From: Macrococcus epidermidis
GTDB taxonomy: Bacteria; Bacillota; Bacilli; Staphylococcales; Staphylococcaceae
Direction of reading: 5' to 3'
Assembly (NCBI RefSeq): GCF_003259695.1
Contig: NZ_PZJH01000001.1
Coordinates: 558,001 to 622,000 of the forward strand
DNA length: 64,000 nucleotides
Shown here piece by piece: positions 8,346 to 17,003 of this stretch. The translations under genes and the position numbers were made by a program. Position 1 is the first letter of the stretch; every line of letters begins with the position of its first letter. The notes beneath the pieces were generated by a model. That model ran no database searches, was not told the origin of the DNA, and was given only the letters and a program-made list of their open reading frames with translations.

Positions 8346-9377
8346 ATGATGATAAAACCAGAAAAAATAAAAAAAGGTGATACAATCGCCATTGTATCTT
8401 TATCTAGTGGCATGGCCGGCGAGGATGATTTCATATGGAGAACGAAGCAGGGTTTAGAAAGACTTGAATCTGTATTTGGATTAAAATATAAAGTAATGCC
8501 AAATGCATTAAAAGGTTCAGAATATTTATATGCACATCCTGAAAAAAGGGCAGAAGACTTCAATCAGGCAGTGTTAGATCCAGAAGTTAAAGCAATTATT
8601 TGTACAATAGGCGGTACCGAATCAGTGCGTATTATGCCGTATATAGATGTAGAAGCGTTTAAACAAAATCCCAAAATTTTTATGGGCTATTCTGATACGA
8701 CAGTACAACATCTTTATTTCTATCAGCATGGTATAACAACGTATTATGGCCCCGCACTACTTACTGACTTTGCTGAAAATGTAAAGATGGATGAATATAC
8801 AATCAGTCAAATATTAAATTTACTTTTTACTGATAATCCAGTTGGACGTATTTATACTTCAGAAACTGTGCGTAAATTTGGATTGTTATGGGATGAGATT
8901 GCCAAAGATTTTGAACGAGAAAATTTACTAAATACAGGGTACGAAGTGATTAATGGCGTAGGTAAAGTTCAAGGACACTTAATAGGTGGCTGTGTTGAAT
9001 CGTTAAATCATATACAAGGAACGAAATACTTTCCCGAATTATCAGCATTTAAAGATGCGATTCTATTCCTTGAAACATCAGAAAGACACACACATCCTGA
9101 AGTGTTAGAGCAATATATCAGAACGTATGCAGTGATGGGAATCTTTAAAATAATCAATGGGATGATTATCGGTAGACCACAAGATGGGGTTTATTATGAA
9201 GAAATTAAAGCAGTCTTTCAAAAGATACTTAAAGAAAACGACAGAGAAGATTTACCGGTATTTTATAATGCAAGCTTTGGCCATAATGAACCGAAAGGGA
9301 TATTACCTTATGGTGCTCAGGCTGAACTCGATACTTACAATAAGACGTTTACAATATTAGAAAATGCAGTAGATTAA
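8346..9377 (+). CDS. S66 peptidase, LD-carboxypeptidase/MccF-like
   Basis: Cytoplasmic serine peptidase of family S66 (343 residues). MGYSDTT holds the nucleophile serine, LETSERHTHPEV the glutamate and ASFGHNEP the histidine of the Ser-Glu-His triad. The N-terminal KIKKGDTIAIVSLSSG is typical of the family. Members either trim tetrapeptides from recycled murein (LdcA) or cleave microcin C-like compounds (MccF). This sequence looks closer to the MccF-type subgroup, but the substrate cannot be decided from sequence. Two adjacent ATGs at 8346 and 8349 follow AGGTGA, and either could be used. It is monocistronic with its own terminator. Confidence 0.87.
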   Translation: MMIKPEKIKKGDTIAIVSLSSGMAGEDDFIWRTKQGLERLESVFGLKYKVMPNALKGSEYLYAHPEKRAEDFNQAVLDPEVKAIICTIGGTESVRIMPYIDVEAFKQNPKIFMGYSDTTVQHLYFYQHGITTYYGPALLTDFAENVKMDEYTISQILNLLFTDNPVGRIYTSETVRKFGLLWDEIAKDFERENLLNTGYEVINGVGKVQGHLIGGCVESLNHIQGTKYFPELSAFKDAILFLETSERHTHPEVLEQYIRTYAVMGIFKIINGMIIGRPQDGVYYEEIKAVFQKILKENDREDLPVFYNASFGHNEPKGILPYGAQAELDTYNKTFTILENAVD

Positions 9378-9402
9378 CCAGCGCTGGCTGGTTATTTTTT
9401 TA
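9377..9402 (+). terminator. Terminator after the S66 peptidase gene
   Basis: AACCAGC and GCTGGTT form a tight hairpin followed by a T-run. Confidence 0.8.
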
Positions 9403-9481
9403 ACTAATATTATTGATTCATTCTTTTGAAAAATCTGATAATAATATATCATTAATATAATATGTTAAGTAGGTGATGATT

Positions 9482-9904
9482 ATGAGTAGCATACAATATA
9501 CATCTCAAATCAAACAAGATGAGTATCAACAATTAGTAGCGGTCTATCATAGTGTCGGATGGATGGGACATGATTTAAATAAAGTTGAACAAATATATAA
9601 TAATAGCTCACATTATATGATTGCGAAAGACAATGAAACAGTAATTGGATTTGCGAGGGCATTATCTGATGGCGTATTTAATGCAGCAATTTATGATGTT
9701 GTTGTACATCCGAATTATCAAGGACAAGGTATTGCTCGAAATCTCGTGCAGCAATTATTAGATCAATTTGAATCATTATCGTGTATCCATTTGATATCAA
9801 CAACAGGAAATGAAGCGTTCTATAATAAGTTGGGTTTTAAAAAACTAACAACAGCAATGGCAGTGTATCATAAACCACAATTGGAAGCAGAATATACAGA
9901 ATAA
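9482..9904 (+). CDS. GNAT N-acetyltransferase
   Basis: A small acetyltransferase of 140 residues. The acetyl-CoA loop reads VVVHPNYQGQGIARNLV (motif A, Q/RxxGxG/A), and motif B is ISTTGNEAFYNKLGFKKL. The substrate is unknown. A GTG at 9473 is in frame, but ATG at 9482 lies eight bases after AGGTGA and is the better start. It is the first of a dense series of GNAT genes in this region. The following 150 bases hold a hairpin repeat rather than a gene. Confidence 0.85.
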   Translation: MSSIQYTSQIKQDEYQQLVAVYHSVGWMGHDLNKVEQIYNNSSHYMIAKDNETVIGFARALSDGVFNAAIYDVVVHPNYQGQGIARNLVQQLLDQFESLSCIHLISTTGNEAFYNKLGFKKLTTAMAVYHKPQLEAEYTE

Positions 9905-9935
9905 AGTTAAATTGATAAAAATTTGGTGAGTAAAC

Positions 9936-10026
9936 GAACATACGAGATAAAAAAATCAAAATTATTCGCTAGCTCGAGAGCAAACGAACAATCGTAAATA
10001 AAAAAACTAAAATAGTACGCTTGTTC
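9936..10026. repeat. Two-copy hairpin repeat, 50-bp period
   Basis: Two 41-bp units begin CGAACA at 9935 and 9985. The second folds as GAACAATCGTA with TACGCTTGTTC. The first has the same geometry with a weaker stem. The loops are A-rich and similar. The unit is a different sequence from the TAGCGG family but shares the tandem-hairpin form. Confidence 0.65.
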
Positions 10027-10053
10027 AAAAAATTAATAAACCCGGAGGTCAAT

Positions 10054-10605
10054 ATGTCTAATAAAGTATCTATCATTTTACCAAATAAAAAATTTATTGC
10101 TGATTTATATTATTGGTTATTTGAAGATGAAGTACAAGAATCTGCCAAATGGAATGGAACTTATTATGCGAGACCAACAACGGAGCTAACAAAAGAGAAA
10201 TATATGAACAAGCCATTGAATATAGAATATGTCTATCAAGGTATTCCGAAATCAATGTATATCATCCACGAAGGACAATTTCTTGGGACTCTTCATGCAA
10301 ATTGGGTGAGTGAAGAAACAAATTGGATGGAGATAGGAATCGTCATTTTCAATCCTGAATATTGGAGTGGAGGTTATGGTACTTCTGCATTCCAGCAATG
10401 GGTTGATTATATCTTTAATCATAGTGATTTACACCGTATCGGGATATCAACATGGTCTGGGAATGTTCGTATGATGAAATTAGCTGAAAAAGTAGGAATG
10501 ATAGAAGAAGCCAGAATTCGTGATGCCAGAATAGTTGATGGACAGTATTATGATGCAATTAAAATGGGCATGCTGAGAAGTGAGTGGGAAGATAAAAAGA
10601 GGTGA
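10054..10605 (+). CDS. GNAT N-acetyltransferase, RimJ/RimL type
   Basis: A 183-residue acetyltransferase of the RimJ/L group. A long N-terminal strand region is followed by IGIVIFNPEYWSGGYGTSAF (acetyl-CoA loop) and HRIGISTWSGNVRMMKLAEK, ending VGMIEEARIRDAR, the usual RimL-like signature. The frame is open from a TTG at 10021, but ATG at 10054 follows CGGAGG at ideal spacing. Its stop codon overlaps the ribosome site of the next gene (AGAGGTGA), so it heads a compact operon with the hydrolase and two more acetyltransferases. Confidence 0.86.
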   Translation: MSNKVSIILPNKKFIADLYYWLFEDEVQESAKWNGTYYARPTTELTKEKYMNKPLNIEYVYQGIPKSMYIIHEGQFLGTLHANWVSEETNWMEIGIVIFNPEYWSGGYGTSAFQQWVDYIFNHSDLHRIGISTWSGNVRMMKLAEKVGMIEEARIRDARIVDGQYYDAIKMGMLRSEWEDKKR

Positions 10606-10609
10606 TAAT

Positions 10610-11491
10610 ATGTTACAAGGTGAACATATCATAAATATTAATCAATGTAATCATTGGGTAAAAATTATTGGAGATTATCAAAATCAAATCCCTTTAATTA
10701 TCGTTCATGGTGGTCCAGGAGGTAATCATTATACATTCGAGCGTACTTCTGGTCTAGAACTTGAGCAAAAAATGCCTATTATATATTATGAACAACGCCA
10801 CTGTGGTAGAAGTGATAAAGTTGATGATATTAGTACTATTCATATTAAACAGTTAGTTAATGATTTAGAGTCATTAAGAATCGAACTAGAAATTGATCAG
10901 TTTAATATACATGGTTATTCATTTGGAGGTGAGTTGGCATTACACTATGCTGTGACCCACCCACAACATATTCTTAAAATAATATTAGAATCTCCGTCAT
11001 TAATTACATTATCCATCAGTAATTTAGTTCAACTTTCTGGTTTCTTATCAGTCTTTAATGATGGAAATAGGAAATTAATAAATGATTACTTACAAAACCA
11101 CGATATCTATCAATCTATACAATATGCCTGGTCAATTGCTAGTGTTGAAGAAACAGATCAACTGCTATTTCATAAATCTAATTATGCTATTCTAAATCGT
11201 AAGTTGTGGGAAGAAAGTGGTTTAGTTAATGATGGGATATTCTATAATGAAATTGTGAAATCGTTAAATAGTGAAAATCTACTTGAACAAATCACATCTC
11301 TCGATATTCCTACGTTAATCATTACTGGAATATTTGATAAGAATACTGGTATAGCAACAACAGAATTAATACAATCGAAGTTAAAAAATTACCAGGTTGA
11401 ATACTTTAAAGAAAGTGCTCATTTTCCGGATATTGAGGAAACAACATTGTTTGTAAAAACGATTAAACACTTTTTGGGAGGTTCAAAATGA
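10610..11491 (+). CDS. Alpha/beta hydrolase, proline-iminopeptidase-like
   Basis: A cytoplasmic alpha/beta hydrolase of 293 residues. VHGGPGGNHY is the oxyanion motif characteristic of prolyl aminopeptidases, GYSFGGELAL holds the nucleophile, ITGIFDKNTG the aspartate and ESAHFPDIEE the histidine. The peptidase function is plausible but not proven, since lactonases and other hydrolases share HGGPGG. ATG at 10610 uses the ribosome site made by the end of the preceding gene. Its stop overlaps the next start (ATGA), so the two are translationally coupled. Confidence 0.85.
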   Translation: MLQGEHIININQCNHWVKIIGDYQNQIPLIIVHGGPGGNHYTFERTSGLELEQKMPIIYYEQRHCGRSDKVDDISTIHIKQLVNDLESLRIELEIDQFNIHGYSFGGELALHYAVTHPQHILKIILESPSLITLSISNLVQLSGFLSVFNDGNRKLINDYLQNHDIYQSIQYAWSIASVEETDQLLFHKSNYAILNRKLWEESGLVNDGIFYNEIVKSLNSENLLEQITSLDIPTLIITGIFDKNTGIATTELIQSKLKNYQVEYFKESAHFPDIEETTLFVKTIKHFLGGSK

Positions 11492-11982
11492 TCATAAGAC
11501 ATGCGACAATTAATGACGCTGAACAATTAATGAATTTAATAGCACATGTAGAATCGACATCTGACTTTATGTTAATGGAACCGGGAGAGCGTAATAATAG
11601 TGTGGAGAAACAAACGAAAATGATTGAGCATTTTAATAATCAATCTAATAGCACATTATTAGTTGCTGATAATGATGGATTATGTGGTTATCTCATCGCG
11701 ATAGGCAATACTTCATTTCGAAATAAACATTCAGCGTATTTAGTAATAGGCGTACATCAAGAAGTCAGAGGGCAAGGTGTTGGGACTTTGTTATTTGAAG
11801 CGGTTGAACAGTGGGCTAAAACTGTCGGTATAACGAGATTAGAATTAACAGTCGTAACAGAGAATGAAGCAGGCATTAAATTATATCAGAAAAGTGGATT
11901 TGAAATAGAAGGCACAAAACGAAAATCACTTAAAATTAATGAGAAATTTTATGATGAATATTATATGAGTAAATTATTGTAG
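11488..11982 (+). CDS. GNAT N-acetyltransferase
   Basis: A 164-residue acetyltransferase. The acetyl-CoA motif is VRGQGVGTLLFEAVEQWA, then LELTVVTENEAGIKLYQKSGF, and the ending GTKRKSLKINEKFYDEYYM is typical of phosphinothricin- or RimI-like GNATs. The ATG overlaps the preceding hydrolase stop. The substrate is unknown. Confidence 0.87.
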   Translation: MIIRHATINDAEQLMNLIAHVESTSDFMLMEPGERNNSVEKQTKMIEHFNNQSNSTLLVADNDGLCGYLIAIGNTSFRNKHSAYLVIGVHQEVRGQGVGTLLFEAVEQWAKTVGITRLELTVVTENEAGIKLYQKSGFEIEGTKRKSLKINEKFYDEYYMSKLL

Positions 11983-11990
11983 GTGAATCT

Positions 11991-12470
11991 ATGGTTCCAC
12001 AGATGAGATTAAGATTAAGATTATTAAATATTGATAAAGATATAAAATATGCTGAAAAATGGTATAACAATCGGAGAGTATTACTTGGTTCAGAAGGTAT
12101 AAAAGTCTCAGGTTATAACGAGTTGACAATTAGAAGAATGTACAATGATTTAAATGCTAAAGGTACTGTGTTTATCATCGAAATACTGGATAAACATTGG
12201 AAACCCATTGGAGATATAACACTTTCACCAACTACTGTACCCATAATTATTGGTGAAGATAAATATGTTGGTAAAGGGATAGCTAAACGTGCCATGAAGT
12301 TACTCTTAAAAATTGCAAAGTATAATGACTATAAAGAAATAAAAGTAAGTAAAGTTTTTGATTATAATATAAATTCACAAAAGTTATTTGAAAGTCTGGG
12401 ATTTGAAAAAAGTGAATTAATAACAGGTAGTAAAGGTGAAATATATTTTCGATATCATTTGAAATTGTGA
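11991..12470 (+). CDS. GNAT N-acetyltransferase
   Basis: A 159-residue RimJ/L-like acetyltransferase starting eight bases after the previous gene. The motif-A strand leads into GEDKYVGKGIAKRAMKLLLK, followed by NINSQKLFESLGFEKSE. The N-terminal part (WYNNRRVLLGSEG) is family-typical. It is probably the last gene of the four-gene unit, as a 70-base AT-rich gap follows. Confidence 0.83.
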   Translation: MVPQMRLRLRLLNIDKDIKYAEKWYNNRRVLLGSEGIKVSGYNELTIRRMYNDLNAKGTVFIIEILDKHWKPIGDITLSPTTVPIIIGEDKYVGKGIAKRAMKLLLKIAKYNDYKEIKVSKVFDYNINSQKLFESLGFEKSELITGSKGEIYFRYHLKL

Positions 12471-12543
12471 ATATATGATAATTAATTGAGATATTATATT
12501 TTTTGTTTTGAAATTTTAAGACATGAGAAAGAGAGAATGAATT

Positions 12544-13413
12544 ATGAAAAAAATCGGACTTATTTCAGACATACACGGTAATACTACTGCTGCTAGAGAA
12601 GTGATAGAAGATGCTAAAAGAAATGGCGTAGATGAATTTTGGTTTCTAGGTGATTTATTTATGCCTGGCCCGGGAACTTCAGATTTGTTAGATTTACTAC
12701 TTGATTCGAATACAACAACTTTTGTAAAAGGAAATTGGGATGGGTGCTTTACAAGTGTTATTGAAGAATACGACACAATTAATTACGACGATCCGGAAGA
12801 AATATTTATCTTTATGTTAGTGAAGTATGTATTTGATAATATAAGTGAAGATCAAATAAACTTTATGTTCAATTTACCAATGACAGTTGAAAAAGAAGTA
12901 TATGGCGTAAAATTTCATCTGTCACATAATTTACCGAATAAATTTAATGGTGGAGATTTAGTGGTAGAAGCACCTTCAGAAAACTTTGCAAAATTGTTTG
13001 AACATACTGATGCTAAAGTTGCTATATACGGTCATATTCACCAACCTGTCATGAGACAAATAGGTATTGGGGATGAAAGAAAGATAATCAATCCTGGTGC
13101 GGTTTCTACAACCAAAGGAAAAGAGTCGAATTATGCAATCTTAAATGTCGAAGAAAACGGTAATTGGTCTGTGGAATATAGACACATTGTACATAATTAT
13201 GATGAAGTATTAAATGAATCAAGAATAAAAATGATTCCATACTTCGATTTATACGAAGACACAATGCTCACACATGTAATACATACACATAATGCAGAAG
13301 GTATACACCAAAATAATATGAAGTATAACTATGCGGAGATAATAAAAGAATGGTTAGAAGATGAGGATAATAAGCGAAAGTTTGACGCGATCAAGTTAAT
13401 GAGAAAGGAATAA
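12544..13413 (+). CDS. Calcineurin-like metallophosphoesterase
   Basis: A di-metal phosphoesterase of 289 residues. The metal-binding motifs are in order: GLISDIHGN at the N-terminus, FLGDLFMPGPG, VKGNWDG (GNH/D box), then YGHIHQP near residue 165. The layout matches the YfcE/MJ0936 group. The C-terminal 90 residues are an added helical region without a recognised motif. The substrate is unknown. The next gene starts five bases after its stop. Confidence 0.87.
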   Translation: MKKIGLISDIHGNTTAAREVIEDAKRNGVDEFWFLGDLFMPGPGTSDLLDLLLDSNTTTFVKGNWDGCFTSVIEEYDTINYDDPEEIFIFMLVKYVFDNISEDQINFMFNLPMTVEKEVYGVKFHLSHNLPNKFNGGDLVVEAPSENFAKLFEHTDAKVAIYGHIHQPVMRQIGIGDERKIINPGAVSTTKGKESNYAILNVEENGNWSVEYRHIVHNYDEVLNESRIKMIPYFDLYEDTMLTHVIHTHNAEGIHQNNMKYNYAEIIKEWLEDEDNKRKFDAIKLMRKE

Positions 13414-13418
13414 GAAAA

Positions 13419-13754
13419 TTGAAATATTATATATATCCCGTATGTGGATACGATAAAATAGATGAACCTCCATATGGAATTGGTGGTAGTCCATCTTATA
13501 ACATTTGTTCATGTTGTGGATTTGAATATGGATATAGTGAGGATTTTGAAGTCGAACACAAAGCCATTGTCTTACCCAAAAGTCAATTAAACTGGGCATT
13601 TCAACAATATTTAAAGCAATGGGTTAATGATGGATGTAAAGTTTTTGAGGAAGAAGATTTTACAAATGAAGAAGTAGAAAACGGTATATTGAAGAAAGAA
13701 ATTTTCGAAGAACAATTAAAAAGAATTGATATTAATATTGATGATGTTTTATAA
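13419..13754 (+). CDS. Cysteine-rich CPCC-type small protein
   Basis: An acidic protein of 111 residues. The N-terminus has YPVCGYDKIDEPP and, about 25 residues later, ICSCCGFEYGYSEDF. This is the zinc-ribbon-like layout of the cysteine-rich CPCC family often found in Firmicute accessory regions. No enzymatic function is known for the family. The start is TTG, with AAAGGAA overlapping the end of the phosphoesterase gene. No membrane segment. Confidence 0.78.
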   Translation: MKYYIYPVCGYDKIDEPPYGIGGSPSYNICSCCGFEYGYSEDFEVEHKAIVLPKSQLNWAFQQYLKQWVNDGCKVFEEEDFTNEEVENGILKKEIFEEQLKRIDINIDDVL

Positions 13755-13769
13755 AAAAGGAGATCAATT

Positions 13770-14270
13770 ATGTTAGAAACAGAACGATTACTGATTAAAA
13801 CACCGACACTTGAAGATATACCTGAATTATTCGCAGTTCATAATAATCCCGCTAATCAACTATATAATCCGAAAGGTCCTGATACTGATATTGAGGATTT
13901 TAAGAATGGTATAAAAGAATGGATAAAACACCATGAACAACATGGTTTTGGATATTATGCAATAATAGATAAAGAAGACCAAAAAATATTTGGCGCATGT
14001 GGATTAAAATTTAAAACAATTCTTGATAATACTTATTTAAATATATACTACCGTATTAATTCAGATAAAACACGTAAAGGTTTTGTAAAAGAAGCGGCGA
14101 ATGAAATCATTAAACACGTAAATCAAATAACTGAAGGTAAGTATAAACTTGTTGCACAAACACAATATAATAATATTGCATCAATTAAAACTGCCGAATC
14201 ATTAGGTTTTGAAATGGACTCATCTTTTGATGACGTGTTAGAGAAAGGTAATGTATTTTTGTTTAGATAA
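13770..14270 (+). CDS. GNAT N-acetyltransferase, RimJ/RimL type
   Basis: A 166-residue protein with the RimL-like opening MLETERLLIKTPTLEDIPEL and GFGYYAIIDKEDQKIFGACG. In the expected acetyl-CoA loop (RINSDKTRKGFVKEAANE) the usual GxG/A pattern is degenerate: RxGxG is replaced by TRKGFV. Motif B, NNIASIKTAESLGFEM, is intact. ATG follows AAAGGAG. The substrate is unknown. Confidence 0.82.
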   Translation: MLETERLLIKTPTLEDIPELFAVHNNPANQLYNPKGPDTDIEDFKNGIKEWIKHHEQHGFGYYAIIDKEDQKIFGACGLKFKTILDNTYLNIYYRINSDKTRKGFVKEAANEIIKHVNQITEGKYKLVAQTQYNNIASIKTAESLGFEMDSSFDDVLEKGNVFLFR

Positions 14271-14293
14271 AAATAATTTAAGGAGGAGTATGT

Positions 14294-14566
14294 ATGGATG
14301 ATGAGGTAATTTTATTAAATTGGATTGAAGATTTTTTAAAACAAAACACCAGTATCAGTATTTTTGTGAAATATTATAGAGATATCTTCGATTTCCTAAT
14401 TAGTGAAGAAGAAATAGAAGAACGAAGATATTATTTGTATAAAGAATTACATGAATACCTAGAATGTTATGATTTTATAAGTAATACAATTGATGAATAT
14501 TATTATTTAGATGAAAATGATGTACGTGTGAAAGTATCAGAAATGTATTCGAGAATTCTTAACTGA
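14294..14566 (+). CDS. Small acidic hypothetical protein
   Basis: Ninety residues, strongly acidic, rich in aromatic residues and predicted all-helical (ISEEEIEERRYYLYKELHEY), with no membrane segment. I do not recognise the family. It has a strong AGGAGGAG ribosome site and sits between two GNAT genes in the same direction, so it is likely co-transcribed with them. The size and charge would fit an immunity-like or regulatory partner, but nothing nearby supports either role. Confidence 0.6.
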   Translation: MDDEVILLNWIEDFLKQNTSISIFVKYYRDIFDFLISEEEIEERRYYLYKELHEYLECYDFISNTIDEYYYLDENDVRVKVSEMYSRILN

Positions 14567-14587
14567 TTATAATAGGAGATTAATAAG

Positions 14588-15085
14588 ATGGAATTTAGAA
14601 GACTGACGATTAATGATGAAACATTATTTATGGAATATTTTAATGCTTGGGGAGAAGAACAGGAAAGTATTGTACCATCTGCTACAAACTTTAAACGATA
14701 TAAATCTTTTCAAGACTTTATCAATAATTTAGAAGAACGTGAAAGATCATATGAAGTATTAAATTCTACATTATTTTTAATTGAGGATGGTAAAATCATA
14801 GGTTCTTCTAATGTACGTCATTACTTAAATGAGTTTTTAATGAATTATGGTGGCCATGTTGGTTATGGAGTTAGACCTGACTTGAGAGGTCAAGGTTATG
14901 CGTCAAAGATTCTAAATGAGTCCTTAAAATTTTTGAAATCTTTGAATGTAGAAAAAGCACTTATTACATGTGATGAAGAAAATATTGCGAGTAGAAAAGT
15001 AATATTAAACAATGGTGGTGTACAAGATCAATCGTATATAAGAGAAGATAGTGGCGTAACGAATAGATTTTGGATTGAAATATAA
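14588..15085 (+). CDS. GNAT N-acetyltransferase
   Basis: A 165-residue acetyltransferase. GYGVRPDLRGQGYASKILNE is a textbook acetyl-CoA loop, followed by ITCDEENIASRKVILNNGG, close to predicted acetyltransferases of the YjcF or COG3981 type. ATG follows AGGAG. The substrate is unknown. Confidence 0.87.
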   Translation: MEFRRLTINDETLFMEYFNAWGEEQESIVPSATNFKRYKSFQDFINNLEERERSYEVLNSTLFLIEDGKIIGSSNVRHYLNEFLMNYGGHVGYGVRPDLRGQGYASKILNESLKFLKSLNVEKALITCDEENIASRKVILNNGGVQDQSYIREDSGVTNRFWIEI

Positions 15086-15188
15086 TATCCTTTTAAGATT
15101 TAGTATTACTTTATGCATATATAACGTATTATCTGTTTACTATTATTAAGGTCTAAATACAACTCACCTTTATAATTTTTGATAAAAT

Positions 15189-15395
15189 AATAATGATTTG
15201 TTTGTGCAATCAAATCATCGTTCAAGTGGAGCAGGTAAGAAATTAATTGAAAAATCATTTGAATACGTAAAAGAAAATAATGCAAGATATGTATGTTTAG
15301 AAACTGGTGAAGATAACGTGAAAGCACAAGGGTTATATGAAAAAATGGGTATGTCAGTAGATTATGAAGTATTGCATTACTCAAGCGTATTTTAA
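15189..15395 (+). pseudogene. GNAT acetyltransferase remnant (C-terminal third)
   Basis: This open stretch encodes only the end of a GNAT protein: FVQSNHRSSGAGKKLIEKSF (acetyl-CoA loop) to ENNARYVCLETGEDNVKAQG and the final GMSVDYEV strand. The N-terminal half is missing and a stop lies directly upstream (TAA at 15183). There is no credible start or ribosome site. The 100 bases before it show no matching N-terminal part. Confidence 0.75.
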
Positions 15396-15400
15396 TATAT

Positions 15401-15429
15401 TTGTACTTATAAGCTATCCATTGTAAAAT
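15401..15429 (+). promoter_or_regulatory. Promoter of the putative antitoxin RNA
   Basis: TTGTAC at 15401 and TAAAAT at 15424 are spaced by exactly 17 bp. No coding gene follows on this strand. Transcription from about 15436 would run into the terminator shared with the toxin gene. Confidence 0.6.
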
Positions 15430-15435
15430 GTAAAT

Positions 15436-15552
15436 GAAAAGAGGAGTGCGGTAATACTCCTCCTGTAGATCCGTTTATACGGTGACCAGCCTAAGTTATT
15501 TTTTTGCTCAATAACCACTCAGCTATGTCCAGCTTATGAGTGGTTATTTTTT
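15436..15552 (+). ncRNA. Putative type I antitoxin RNA (antisense to toxin 3' end)
   Basis: The 115-nt stretch between the promoter at 15401-15429 and the terminator ending near 15550 is non-coding and structured, including a GAGGAGT...ACTCCTC hairpin. It is convergent with, and overlaps the 3' end of, the toxin message. This is the geometry of TxpA/RatA-type loci. Its boundaries are inferred from the promoter and terminator only. Confidence 0.5.
15508..15550. terminator. Bidirectional terminator of the toxin-antitoxin locus
   Basis: AATAACCACTCA and TGAGTGGTTATT pair over twelve bases around a short loop, with T-runs on both sides (TTTTTTT at 15498-15505 read on the other strand and TTTTTT at 15547-15553). 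Confidence 0.8.
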
Positions 15553-15636
15553 GTCTTTGTCATTTAGTCTAATAATGAGCGGTATAATGATTGCAAACAT
15601 CATCAACATTATACTCAATAACTCAAAATCAGTCAT
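15544..15636 (-). CDS. Type I toxin-like membrane peptide (30 aa, holin-like toxin family)
   Basis: On the minus strand, ATG at 15636 opens a 30-residue frame. An acidic start (MTDFELL) is followed by one hydrophobic segment (SIMLMMFAIIIPLIIRL) and a charged tail (NDKDKK). This is the plan of the putative holin-like toxin family (TxpA/Hol_Tox-like), whose members typically end in a DKDKK-like tail. AAAGGA lies six bases upstream of the start. The leader contains a GC-rich palindromic stretch (GGCTAGCCCTAGGGGG) that may fold over the ribosome site. Such peptides depolarise the membrane when not silenced by the antisense RNA. Confidence 0.75.
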   Translation of the reverse strand: MTDFELLSIMLMMFAIIIPLIIRLNDKDKK

Positions 15637-15768
15637 GTTATCCTTTTCAGGAGAAACACCTAACAAACAAAATCAAAGGCATCACCCCCTAGGGCTAGCC
15701 ACCACTATAAACTTATCTACAAATACTATTTTAAAGAGTAAATAAAATAATTAGAACTGATGTTCTGG

Positions 15769-16989
15769 TTATTTTGTTATTTTTATACCAAAGTCAGTAC
15801 TCGCAATATACTTTATTTCTTTCTGATTGCGAAGTGTTGGAATCAATAACCAGAGTAATGAAAGTGCAAAATAACATATGCCAGACAATGAAATAAGTTG
15901 TATAGCACTTACATACTCCAATAGTATACCAGCAAGTATTGAACCTAAGGGTAACCCTAATATACCTACACTATTAGAGACAGAACTAACTCTCGCTAAA
16001 TATTCATTCGGAATAATACTTTGGTTAACAGAAACGAGTAGAATATTAGCAATTCCAACAATAATCCAACTTATACAGTAAAAAATTAAATAGAATGGTA
16101 AAGAAATGAAAAATCCGGTCAGTATAGTTAACCCAGCTGTTACAAATAGAAATATCATTAATTTCCCGAGTGGTTTAGACTTAAATTGACCTGCTATAAA
16201 AGTTGAGAGTATCATACCAATACTCATTGTTGCTAAAAATAGACCATAATAGACTGGATTTTCAATTTCATGAGCTAATGTAGGTAACGCACCGTAAACG
16301 ATACCAATACCAATATTCACAGAAAAAGCACCAATAATAAATATCCAAATGAATGATGATGCTACTATTCTAATGCCAGAGTGTAATGATTTGAAATAAT
16401 TAAACTTTGTATTATCATATATTTTTGTTTGTTTAACCATTGGTATCTGAAAATATGAAAGTGCAGCAAATAAGAATAACATGGCACTAATCAAATAGAA
16501 GGTATCAGCACTCATTGTGATAAACAACCCAGCTATTACAGTATTTAAAACGATATCTAAGGTATTATTCGCAAACGTCATCTGTGCATTTCCTTTTACC
16601 AATTCTTCTTTAGATAACAATTGTGGTACGAGTTTATTACTAATTGGATATGACATTTCACCACATAACATTGAAAGAACTACTAATATAATGATTAATA
16701 GCCAGTGATTGTTCTGATTCATCACAAAAATACCTAATATCATCATTAAGATTGATTGTGAACACTGAGAGAAAATTAATATTCTTTTTACATTAAAGTG
16801 ATCTATTATTGGTCCATATAATAATTGAATGAATTTCACCGCTAACATTGCAGATGTTGTAAAACCTGATATCAATGGACTTTGTGTAATTTCAAATATA
16901 TAAAGTGATGAAATAATAAAATATATACTATCTGCTGCATTTGTAAAAATTCGTCCTATTAATAATCGATGAAAAGGACTTAAAGTCAT
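15769..16989 (-). CDS. MFS transporter, drug-export type
   Basis: A 406-residue major facilitator with about 12 membrane segments. The N-terminal MTLSPFHRLLIGRIFTNAAD and the loop GPIIDHFNVKRILI (motif A position) fit the macrolide-efflux/enterobactin-exporter-like MFS group. The substrate is unknown. It lies fourteen bases after a helix-turn-helix regulator gene in the same operon, with GAGGTG before its ATG, so its expression is probably controlled by that regulator. Confidence 0.85.
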   Translation of the reverse strand: MTLSPFHRLLIGRIFTNAADSIYFIISSLYIFEITQSPLISGFTTSAMLAVKFIQLLYGPIIDHFNVKRILIFSQCSQSILMMILGIFVMNQNNHWLLIIILVVLSMLCGEMSYPISNKLVPQLLSKEELVKGNAQMTFANNTLDIVLNTVIAGLFITMSADTFYLISAMLFLFAALSYFQIPMVKQTKIYDNTKFNYFKSLHSGIRIVASSFIWIFIIGAFSVNIGIGIVYGALPTLAHEIENPVYYGLFLATMSIGMILSTFIAGQFKSKPLGKLMIFLFVTAGLTILTGFFISLPFYLIFYCISWIIVGIANILLVSVNQSIIPNEYLARVSSVSNSVGILGLPLGSILAGILLEYVSAIQLISLSGICYFALSLLWLLIPTLRNQKEIKYIASTDFGIKITK

Positions 16990-17003
16990 TGAATCACCTC
17001 ATT

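Noticed and set aside
15536-15745. 69-codon plus-strand frame opposite the toxin
   Set aside because: It is antisense to the toxin peptide, has no ribosome site and crosses the palindromic leader; the minus-strand frame fits a known family.
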